A DNA stretch of 22,966 nt, taken from positions 1 through 22,966 of the forward strand of contig DXLP01000032.1 in the NCBI GenBank assembly GCA_019414645.1, written 5' to 3'. Positions 7,082 to 14,892 of this stretch are shown in pieces. Made by a program: the position numbers and the translations under genes. Position 1 is the stretch's first letter. Each line of letters opens with the position of its first letter. The DNA is from Collinsella sp. GTDB taxonomy: Bacteria > Actinomycetota > Coriobacteriia > Coriobacteriales > Coriobacteriaceae. Below the pieces are notes generated by a model. It saw only the letters and a program-made list of their open reading frames with translations. It was not told the DNA's origin and ran no database searches.

Positions 7082-8985
7082 TAGCAGCCCTCCTCTCGCG
7101 CGACCGTCTTGGATTTAGCAATGTCCGCGACGTTAGAAGGACCGCCCGAGCGACCGATTAGCAGGTCCACCAACTCGTCTGCCAGCGACTCAACCGTATA
7201 GAGGCCGTCAAAGCGCAGCGGCACGCCTGCCTTCGCGAGCGCCAGCGCCATGCGCTGGGCGGCGGGAACACCCAAGCCGATTGATTTAAGCTCATCCGCA
7301 TGCGCAAAAACCTGCGTGGGCGTTCCCTCGGCAAACACCGCGCCCTCGTTCATCACAACGATACGGTCACAACAATTTGCCAGGTCATCCATGCTGTGCG
7401 AAACCATGACAACGGTCAGGCCTTCGTCATGTAAACGGCCAATGAGCTCCAGGAAATCCCTGCGGGCAGCCGGATCGAGGCCCGCCATGGGCTCGTCGAG
7501 CACCAGCACCTCAGGTTCCATGGCGAGCACGCCGGCAAACGCCACGCGACGCTGCTGGCCGCCCGAAAGCTCAAAGGGGCTCTTGTCGCCGACCGTGGAA
7601 AGATCGAGGCCCACGCGCGAGAGCGATGACTCGACACGACGGTCGACTTCATCTTGCGGCAAGCCAAGGTTGTGCGGACCAAACGCCACGTCCTGCGCCA
7701 CGGTTTCGGCAAACAGCTGACGCTCAGGATACTGAAACACCACGCCGACCTTGGCCTTAACCGCAGCGGCGTCTTTCTTGTTTGATAGGTCGAGCCCCAG
7801 CGCGCAAATGCTTCCCTCCTGCGGACGGATCAGCCCGTTGAGATGCTGGACCAGAGTCGATTTACCCGAGCCGGTATGGCCTGCTAGCCCCAGGAACTCG
7901 CCGCGACGCACCGTCAGCGATACATCGCGCAGCGCCCACGGACTGCTGGGGTCGTTTCCCCAGAGAGCCTGTTTGCTCGATTTGCCCGCAGTGGCCGAGC
8001 GCTTATGCCAGCGGCGGCGCTCGCGCGGACTGAGCGAATAACTGTACGAAACATGGGATAGCTCTATGACGGGCTCCGACGCGTTGCCCTCGTTGTCTAC
8101 CGGAACAGTGCCGTCAGCGATTTCCAACTGGGATGCGGAAGACTGCCCCGCGGTGCCTGCCCCACTCCGCTCGGCATAAGCCTGCGCAATCTCGGCGACC
8201 ATATCCGCCTCACGCACCTGCGCGCAAACGGACACGCCCTTCGCACGAAGTGCCCTACCTAGACAGCACGACGCCGGCATATCCAAGTTGAGCTGCGCAA
8301 GTTCGTCCGCCCGCGTCAAGATTTCCTCGGGCGTACCGAGCATGGCAACGCGCCCCGCCCGAAACACCGCGACACGATCGGCCTCGGCGGCCTCTTCCAT
8401 AAAGTGCGTAATCATCACGATAGTCATGCCGCGATCGTGGAGCGCATGACAGGCCTTCATAAGGCCCTTGCGTCCGCGCGGATCGAGCATCGAGGACGCC
8501 TCGTCCAATATGAGCACGCGCGGTTCCATGGCAAGCACGCCGGCAAGCGCCACGCGCTGCTTTTGGCCGCCCGAAAGCGCATGGGTCTCGTGGTGCTCAA
8601 AGCCCACCAGGCCCACGCCCTTCAGCGCCTCGCGTACGCGCTGCGCAATTTGCGCCGATGGCACGCCTAGGTTTTCGGGACCAAACGCAATGTCATCTTC
8701 GACAAGCGTTGCCACCAGCTGGTCGTCGGGATTCTGGAATACCATGCCCGCGGTCGAACGAATGTCGTAGACCAGCTCGGGGTCGGACGCATCCATGCCG
8801 TTGATGCGTACCGTGCCCGCATCGGGCTGCAACAGCGCATTCAGATGCTTGGCAAACGTCGACTTGCCCGACCCATTGCCACCGAGGATGCAGAAAAACT
8901 CCCCGTCCTCGATGTTCAGATCGACGCCGTCGAGCGCCGGTGCGGCACCGTCATAACTAAAGGAAACGCCCCGACACTCAATCAT
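7081..8985 (-). CDS. Fused two-domain ECF transporter ATPase (EcfA1-EcfA2 type)
   Basis: 634-residue protein with two complete ABC ATPase domains that power substrate uptake through EcfT. Domain 1 has Walker A GGNGSGKST (35-43), Q-loop FQNPDDQ, signature LSGGQ (137-141), Walker B LILDEASSMLD and H-loop His194. Domain 2 has Walker A GHTGSGKST (369-377), FQYPERQ, LSGGQ (473-477), Walker B LVLDEPMAGLD and His530. Both sites keep the catalytic glutamate. A linker at about 240-305 joins the domains. Domain 2 carries a basic insertion of roughly 30 residues (about 319-349, rich in Arg/Lys/Ser) before its Walker A. ECF ATPases are more often two separate genes (ecfA1, ecfA2). The start overlaps the ribU stop in ATGA. 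Confidence 0.93.
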   Translation of the reverse strand: MIECRGVSFSYDGAAPALDGVDLNIEDGEFFCILGGNGSGKSTFAKHLNALLQPDAGTVRINGMDASDPELVYDIRSTAGMVFQNPDDQLVATLVEDDIAFGPENLGVPSAQIAQRVREALKGVGLVGFEHHETHALSGGQKQRVALAGVLAMEPRVLILDEASSMLDPRGRKGLMKACHALHDRGMTIVMITHFMEEAAEADRVAVFRAGRVAMLGTPEEILTRADELAQLNLDMPASCCLGRALRAKGVSVCAQVREADMVAEIAQAYAERSGAGTAGQSSASQLEIADGTVPVDNEGNASEPVIELSHVSYSYSLSPRERRRWHKRSATAGKSSKQALWGNDPSSPWALRDVSLTVRRGEFLGLAGHTGSGKSTLVQHLNGLIRPQEGSICALGLDLSNKKDAAAVKAKVGVVFQYPERQLFAETVAQDVAFGPHNLGLPQDEVDRRVESSLSRVGLDLSTVGDKSPFELSGGQQRRVAFAGVLAMEPEVLVLDEPMAGLDPAARRDFLELIGRLHDEGLTVVMVSHSMDDLANCCDRIVVMNEGAVFAEGTPTQVFAHADELKSIGLGVPAAQRMALALAKAGVPLRFDGLYTVESLADELVDLLIGRSGGPSNVADIAKSKTVAREEGC

Positions 8986-9572
8986 GCGCGGCCTTTGACC
9001 TGGTCCTTTTTAGGCGTGATGAGGTTGGAAACCGCCTTGTACACCGCAAGCGTCAATACCGAGTTAAGCACGGTCTTGATAAGGTTGAACGGCAGTACGG
9101 CAGGAATCATGAGCGGGGCGATCACATCGACCGAGCCATACCAGAACCATACGCCAATGGTAAGGTTTGCGACCATAGACAGCGCTGTAGCGGCAATGAC
9201 GCCGAGCACCAGGCCAATCACGGCACCCTTATAGGTGTGCATCTTCTGGTAAACGATAGCCGCGGGCAGAATATAGCCCAGCGTGGCAACCAAGTTCATA
9301 AGCGCACCGACCCAGTCACCCGTGGTGAGCGCATGGATAACGATAGCCATAGCGGCAACAGCGGTGCCGGCACTAGGACCGTACGCAAACCCGCACACCA
9401 TCGCCGGCACCAGCGACGGGTCATACGTCAAAAACGGCGCCGAAGGAAGGATGGGCAGCTGCACGTACATAAACAGGGCACCCAAGGCGCACATCAGCGC
9501 CATGGTAACGAGCTGTTTGGTGCTCCACCTATTCGTGTTCTCAAAATGGATATGCTGCGACTGTTCAGACAT
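8982..9572 (-). CDS. ribU: ECF transporter S component, riboflavin (RibU)
   Basis: 196-residue membrane protein that binds riboflavin outside the cell and delivers it through the ECF module. About six hydrophobic helices are visible. The segment YDPSLVPAMVCGFAYGPSAG and the later GALMNLVATLGY match the RibU/ECF S-component pattern. The start is placed at ATG 9572 (MSEQSQ), because AGGTGAT lies just upstream. The in-frame ATG at 9593 falls inside the riboswitch 3' strand and has no ribosome site. Its position directly behind an FMN riboswitch is the main reason to specify riboflavin rather than another vitamin. Confidence 0.92.
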   Translation of the reverse strand: MSEQSQHIHFENTNRWSTKQLVTMALMCALGALFMYVQLPILPSAPFLTYDPSLVPAMVCGFAYGPSAGTAVAAMAIVIHALTTGDWVGALMNLVATLGYILPAAIVYQKMHTYKGAVIGLVLGVIAATALSMVANLTIGVWFWYGSVDVIAPLMIPAVLPFNLIKTVLNSVLTLAVYKAVSNLITPKKDQVKGRA

Positions 9573-9585
9573 AAGATCACCTGCC

Positions 9586-9766
9586 TCTTTCATCCGGACT
9601 CTAACCGTTGGTACTGGAATCTCACCAGTTCAGCCGGCATGCGAACCAACGCACACACGGGTCGCGGACTCATCGGCTCGGCCGCAGGCGTCTCGCCTGC
9701 ACCACGGCGCCCCTTTGGCACCGCCCGATTTACCGCCAGTGGGGAATTTCACCCCGCCCTGAAACA
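9586..9766 (-). promoter_or_regulatory. FMN riboswitch (RFN element) controlling ribU
   Basis: Read on the minus strand, the 5' part contains GGGGTGAAATTCCCC (9755-9741), then GGCGGTAAA. The 3' part contains GGTGAGATTCC, then ACCAACGGTTAGAGTCCGGA and ATGAAA. These are the conserved blocks of the FMN aptamer in the right order, and a short P1 (TTTCA with TGAAA) closes it. A variable hairpin (9684-9690 with 9694-9700, 7 bp) lies in the middle. Only about 4 nt separate the aptamer from the ribU Shine-Dalgarno and no terminator hairpin fits between them, so control is probably translational. High FMN should shut off riboflavin uptake. Confidence 0.95.
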
Positions 9767-9775
9767 GCAATTGCA

Positions 9776-9803
9776 AGTGTAGCACGAGCAGGTTCTCGCG
9801 CAA
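9776..9803 (-). promoter_or_regulatory. Candidate promoter of the ribU operon
   Basis: On the minus strand TTGCGC (9803-9798), a 16-bp spacer and TACACT (9781-9776) would start transcription a few bases before the riboswitch. Both boxes are weak matches to the sigma-70 consensus, but the position is right. Confidence 0.3.
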
Positions 9804-9969
9804 GTATGCCAAGGGTAATTTGTGGCGGAGATCAGTTGCCAAAGCAACCACGTCCCCCACCCATCCCAAAGCAACGCGCCTTTCGCGCAAAGCGCGAAAC
9901 AGCGAAGGGGACACGTATCCCTATCGACCACATCCTTCTCCGCCCGCCGGCCTCAAGGCCGTAAACGCA
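9804..9969. repeat. Intergenic stretch with short perfect hairpins
   Basis: No gene is supported. It contains GTTGC-CAAA-GCAAC (9835-9848), the 8-bp stem TTTCGCGC-AAA-GCGCGAAA (9881-9899), GGGGACACGTATCCC (about 9906-9920) and CGGCCT-CA-AGGCCG. The density of short palindromes resembles REP-type intergenic repeats. Copies elsewhere in the genome cannot be seen from here. Confidence 0.4.
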
Positions 9970-10114
9970 GGGAATCCGGGGGCGGGACGGGGACTTCTCT
10001 CCGGAATATTCCGCAGGACGCAAAGAGGCTCCGCAGCGCGAAGCGCGATGCGGAGCCTCTTTGCATGTCCGAGGACGTTCCGGAGAGAAGTCCCCGTCCC
10101 GCCCCCGGATTCCC
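9970..10114. repeat. 145-bp nested inverted repeat downstream of groL
   Basis: Outer arms of 37 bp are perfectly complementary (9970-10006 with 10078-10114). They enclose an inner 16-bp perfect stem (10020-10035 with 10049-10064) with a GCGC-GAA-GCGC tip. The two are separated by short unpaired flanks. The outer left arm is G-rich, with four G-runs that could also form a quadruplex. It lies 26 nt after the groL stop and probably ends groESL transcripts, although no T-run follows the hairpin on the minus strand. Confidence 0.85.
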
Positions 10115-10140
10115 GGTGGGAGTTCTAGACCTTGTCGGCC

Positions 10141-11856
<1,716 letters not shown>

Positions 11857-11874
11857 TCAGAGATTCTGACGAGA

Positions 11875-12168
11875 CTAGGCCTCGACGACAGCGTAGATGT
11901 CGTCGGCGCGCATCAGCAGATACTTCTCGCCGTCGACCTTGACCTCGTTGCCACCGAACTTACCGTAGATGACAACGTCACCGACCTTGACGTCCATGGG
12001 GATGCGCTCACCCTTGTCGTTGACCTTGCCGGCGCCCACGGCAACGATGGTGCCGCGCTGCGGCTTCTCCTGAGCGTTGCTGGCGATATACAGACCAGAA
12101 GCGGTCTTCTGCTCGGCCTCGTCGGGCTTGACCAGAACACGATCTGCAAGCGGCTTCAAAGACGACAT
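11875..12168 (-). CDS. groES: Co-chaperonin GroES (10 kDa)
   Basis: 97-residue lid of the GroEL cage. The start MSSLKPLADRVLVKPDEAE is typical. The mobile loop that contacts GroEL is seen at about 20-36 (QKTASGLYI), followed by the roof region and the GGNEVKVDGEKYLLMRADDI strand near the C terminus. AAGGAGG lies about 9 nt before the ATG. It is first gene of groES-groL. I found no CIRCE or HAIR operator upstream by eye, so its heat-shock control is unclear. Confidence 0.97.
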   Translation of the reverse strand: MSSLKPLADRVLVKPDEAEQKTASGLYIASNAQEKPQRGTIVAVGAGKVNDKGERIPMDVKVGDVVIYGKFGGNEVKVDGEKYLLMRADDIYAVVEA

Positions 12169-12190
12169 GCTTGTCTCCTCCTTTTTGGGC

Positions 12191-12209
12191 CGCGCGGTTA
12201 TACCACGCG
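12191..12209 (-). promoter_or_regulatory. Palindrome in the groES leader, possible operator
   Basis: CGCGCGGT-TAT-ACCACGCG is an 8-bp inverted repeat with one mismatch and a 3-bp centre. It begins 23 nt upstream of the groES ATG. Its core TATAACC (minus strand) occurs again at 12266-12260, near a TTGACT at 12280-12275. The boxes do not form a well-spaced promoter, so I cannot place the start site. It may be a repressor site or a leader hairpin. Confidence 0.3.
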
Positions 12210-12305
12210 AATTAACCCTTTTTGTTTGCGTACGCGTTGAATGGTACCCACGAATGGCGGGTTATACAACACGGAGTCAAAAAATCTTATTTTTTGGCAC
12301 TTAGA

Positions 12306-12516
12306 TTTTCTGAATGCCGGGGGATAACTTAGCGGTGGCTCCCGTGTGGCTCCGGAGGGGCGGGGCATAAGGTTTCCTGCTCGGGCAGTCCTGCTCGCAC
12401 GAAGGCCACATTAAGCGGCTTTCGGCTCGTGCGGAACTCGCGATAAACCTTATGCCCCGCCCCTCCGGAGCCACACGGGAGGCAGGTTAACTAATTCGAG
12501 CCCGGCATTCAGAAAA
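12306..12516. repeat. 211-bp nested inverted repeat upstream of groES
   Basis: Three stacked stems share one axis: an outer perfect 16 bp (12306-12321 with 12501-12516), a main perfect 36 bp (12340-12375 with 12445-12480) and a tip of GCACGA (12397-12402) with TCGTGC (12427-12432). It begins with TTTT and ends with AAAA, the reverse of an intrinsic terminator's A-stem-T layout. It lies about 140 nt upstream of groES, so groESL is bracketed by this and the 9970-10114 element. No protein-coding content is supported. Confidence 0.85.
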
Positions 12517-12571
12517 GTCAGTGCAGCAAAATGGCGATGCGGATAGCGACATGGGCATGGTTTTCGTTGCG

Positions 12572-12600
12572 TGCACGGGTCCCCTGGGGAGCACCGTGCA
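12572..12600. repeat. 29-bp hairpin next to the inverted-repeat element
   Basis: TGCACGG (12572-12578) pairs with CCGTGCA (12594-12600), enclosing TCCCC-T-GGGGA. It overlaps the left end of the 12591-12836 element, whose CCGTGCA is shared by both structures. Confidence 0.5.
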
Positions 12601-12836
12601 TTTTTGGGAGTATTCAGCAAGCCAGGACGGCTGCATACACGCCGGACACACCATATTGGTCCCAAGGACGCCTTCGACCGGCGATTTGAGTCGGCAGGCA
12701 AACCCCGCCAGGACAAAAAGGCATGCTTCGCGCCGTACCGGAGCACAAAATGACGTCAATCTCCGCAACGTTACTCAGCCGCAGCGGCACCGGCAGAGCT
12801 CGCGGTGCTGAATACTCCGTTTTTTGCACGGCACGG
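12591..12836. repeat. About 245-bp segment bounded by inverted repeats, possible MITE-like element
   Basis: The ends carry GGAGTATTCAGCA (12607-12619) and its exact complement TGCTGAATACTCC (12806-12818). Outside these are CCGTGCA (12594-12600) and TGCACGG (12825-12831), with a short T-run between the blocks on both sides. The inside has no recognisable gene: open frames on both strands are short and unlike any family I know. No target-site duplication is visible. It may be a non-autonomous repeat or a folded RNA. Confidence 0.45.
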
Positions 12837-13023
12837 GCGGGGGTACATCAGGATCAGGAAGGACATCCCAGCCTTTTTATGCAATCTGTAATGGGAAGTA
12901 TGCAAAACACCAAGAGATATTATTGCTGGTGTCCAAATTGAGCGCGGGGCAGCAGCACCTCCGCCCCGCATCCAAATCCAACAGAGCAGGGACGCTCATG
13001 GCGGATCCCCACCAAAACGCAAA
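12837..13023. other. Non-coding remainder of the palindrome-rich interval
   Basis: I see no gene or tRNA. One 7-bp hairpin, GCGGGGC (12944-12950) with GCCCCGC (12963-12969), is present. Confidence 0.4.
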
Positions 13024-13064
13024 CGCGGCTCGAGCGCTATCCCAAAAAGGCTGCCCGAGCCGCG
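13024..13064 (-). terminator. Terminator of the amidohydrolase gene
   Basis: 9-bp stem CGCGGCTCG (13024-13032) with CGAGCCGCG (13056-13064), followed on the minus strand by TTTGCGTTTTGG. It lies 22 nt after the stop of the gene ending at 13087. Confidence 0.6.
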
Positions 13065-13086
13065 CTTAACGGTACGGCATGAATAC

Positions 13087-14724
13087 TTAGCGCTCGTAAA
13101 TCAAGTTACCTGCCAGGTAGGTGGTCTGAACCTTGGTAGCCTGGAGCTCTTGGGGGTCGATGGTGAGCGGGTTTTGGTCCAGGACTACCAGGTCGGCATA
13201 CTTGCCGGGCTCCAAGCTGCCGAGGTTTTGCTCGTCGCCCGCTGCATAGGCGCTGCCCAGGGTGTAGTTGCGCAGGGCTGTTGCTGCATCGATGCGCTCG
13301 CTCGGTAACCAGCCGCCCTCGGGCCAGTGGCTTTTGGGATCCTGGCGCGTGATAGCCGTGTAGAGCACGTTCATGCTTGTAACAGCTGTGATGGGGCTAT
13401 CGGTGCCGAAGGCTTGGCGGATGCCGCGCTGCTTATAGGTCGCAAACGGCCACATGATGCGGCTGCGTTCCAGGCCCAGGTCGCGCTCCGGGCCACCCGG
13501 GTCGAGCGTGATGTGGCAAGGCTGGCTCGAGGCAATGACGTTGAGCTTGCGCAGGCGATCGATGTCCTGGGGCAGCAAATTCTCCAGATGCTCGAGCGTG
13601 TTATGACCGTGCGACGGCAGACCGTAGAGCTCTGCCGCCTCCTCAAAGATATCGAGCGCAGCATGGATGGCACCGTCGCCGATAACGTGGATGCGCACGG
13701 TATGGCCGCGCTCGGCTGCCGCCAGAACCAACTTGCGCATGCGCTCGACAGGAACCGTCAGGCGACCCTGGTCGCCCGGGAAGCGCGGGTTGGTATAGGG
13801 CTCAGTGAGGTATGCCGTGTGTTCGCTCGAAACGCCATCGAAGAACTGCTTAAAACCCGGCGCCGAAAGCAGCGCGTTGTTCGCGTAACGCACCTGCAGC
13901 TCTTCTAGACGCGACTGGTCATCCAGCAGCGTGGGGAACAGATGGGCACGAATGCCCAGCCTACCGGCCGTCTGCAGTTTGTCGTAGACATCGTCGCGGA
14001 TAAAATCGCAGCCTGGCATGGGCATGAGCGACATATCGCAGATCGAGGTGATGCCCTGCTCGGCCATGCGCCTCATTTGATCGGCGTAAGCGCTTGCGAT
14101 GCGATCTTCGCCCAGCCACTCAAGGCAGCGCGGCAACAGCTGCATGGCAGCTGCCTCGTGGGCGATACCCGTAAGTTCACCGTTTGAGTCTTTGTCATAA
14201 CTGCCACCCGCCGGAGGCTCGCTGTCGCGCGTCACGCCGAGGGCTTCGAGTGCGCGGCTGTTGAGCCACAGGGTATGCCCATCGCCCGAATACATAACAC
14301 AGGGGCGATCGGGGAAGGCGGCGTCGAGGGAGGCCTTGGTAGGGTGCTCGGGCGGATCCCAGCGGTAATCGCGCCAACCCTGGGTCACGACCCAGGCGTC
14401 GTCGGGCAAGCCTTGGGAAAACTCGAGCGCATGCTGCACCAATGCTGCCTCGGACGTGCCCATATCCATAAGCATGTACGGCGAGGAGCCAACCGAGGTA
14501 TGGAAGAAATGCAAGTGCGCATCGTGGAAACCGGGGCAGACAAACTGCTCGCCGTAATCGACCACCGGCGTGGCGGCAGGTGCGGCGGCAATCACGTCAT
14601 CGGGCGCACCGACTGCGACGATACGGTCGCCTGCGATGGCAATCGCCAGCTCGCGGGTGGTATCGATGCCGTCTTGCGCGGTAAAGACGTTCTTAGAGCG
14701 GATAATCCGATCGATATGTTGCAT
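13087..14724 (-). CDS. YtcJ-like amidohydrolase (amidohydrolase family 3)
   Basis: 545-residue metal-dependent hydrolase of the TIM-barrel amidohydrolase superfamily, of the YtcJ/AepA type. The first metal-binding motif is FHDAHLHF (His70, His72). Later conserved points are DGAIHAALD, HVIGDG and GTDSPI near the C terminus, which probably supplies the catalytic aspartate. No signal peptide is seen, so it is cytoplasmic. The substrate is unknown; relatives hydrolyse N-substituted amides. The start is uncertain among three ATGs (14736, 14730, 14724). I chose 14724 because GGGG lies 6 nt upstream. The reading frame stays open for another 1.6 kb, but that part is antisense to the M20 gene and not coding. 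It is divergent from that gene. Confidence 0.85.
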   Translation of the reverse strand: MQHIDRIIRSKNVFTAQDGIDTTRELAIAIAGDRIVAVGAPDDVIAAAPAATPVVDYGEQFVCPGFHDAHLHFFHTSVGSSPYMLMDMGTSEAALVQHALEFSQGLPDDAWVVTQGWRDYRWDPPEHPTKASLDAAFPDRPCVMYSGDGHTLWLNSRALEALGVTRDSEPPAGGSYDKDSNGELTGIAHEAAAMQLLPRCLEWLGEDRIASAYADQMRRMAEQGITSICDMSLMPMPGCDFIRDDVYDKLQTAGRLGIRAHLFPTLLDDQSRLEELQVRYANNALLSAPGFKQFFDGVSSEHTAYLTEPYTNPRFPGDQGRLTVPVERMRKLVLAAAERGHTVRIHVIGDGAIHAALDIFEEAAELYGLPSHGHNTLEHLENLLPQDIDRLRKLNVIASSQPCHITLDPGGPERDLGLERSRIMWPFATYKQRGIRQAFGTDSPITAVTSMNVLYTAITRQDPKSHWPEGGWLPSERIDAATALRNYTLGSAYAAGDEQNLGSLEPGKYADLVVLDQNPLTIDPQELQATKVQTTYLAGNLIYER

Positions 14725-14811
14725 GGGCATCCCCATCTCTGGCAGGAAATTCAACACCTCCGAGTGTACTCTCCCGCCCTTGTGACAAAACCCCAAGCGG
14801 CAAACGGCAAC

Positions 14812-14841
14812 TTTACCAGCCCTAGCGGCAGGTGGCATACT
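14812..14841 (+). promoter_or_regulatory. Candidate promoter of the M20 gene
   Basis: TTTACC (14812-14817), an 18-bp spacer and CATACT (14836-14841) lie about 50 nt upstream of the ATG, between the divergent hydrolase genes. Each box matches four of six consensus positions. Confidence 0.25.
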
Positions 14842-14892
14842 GGAGAGAGCCTGTACGATTTTGCGATCAACCCAGCAAGGAGCAAATCGACC

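Noticed and set aside
9573..9593. Upstream ATG for ribU at 9593
   Set aside because: It falls in the 3' strand of the FMN riboswitch and has no ribosome site. The ATG at 9572 has AGGTGAT just upstream.
12487..12829. Short open frames on both strands in the palindrome-rich gap
   Set aside because: Compositions are unlike proteins I recognise, they overlap on opposite strands, and they fall within the inverted-repeat structures. They are therefore not listed as genes.
12517..13080. Possible tRNA or small stable RNA in the gap
   Set aside because: No T-arm-like GTTCRANNC with a matching acceptor stem was found on either strand by eye.
14275..14892. N-terminal extension of the M20 gene
   Set aside because: It overlaps the divergent amidohydrolase. 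The start at 14893 has AAGGAG in front and is where homology begins.
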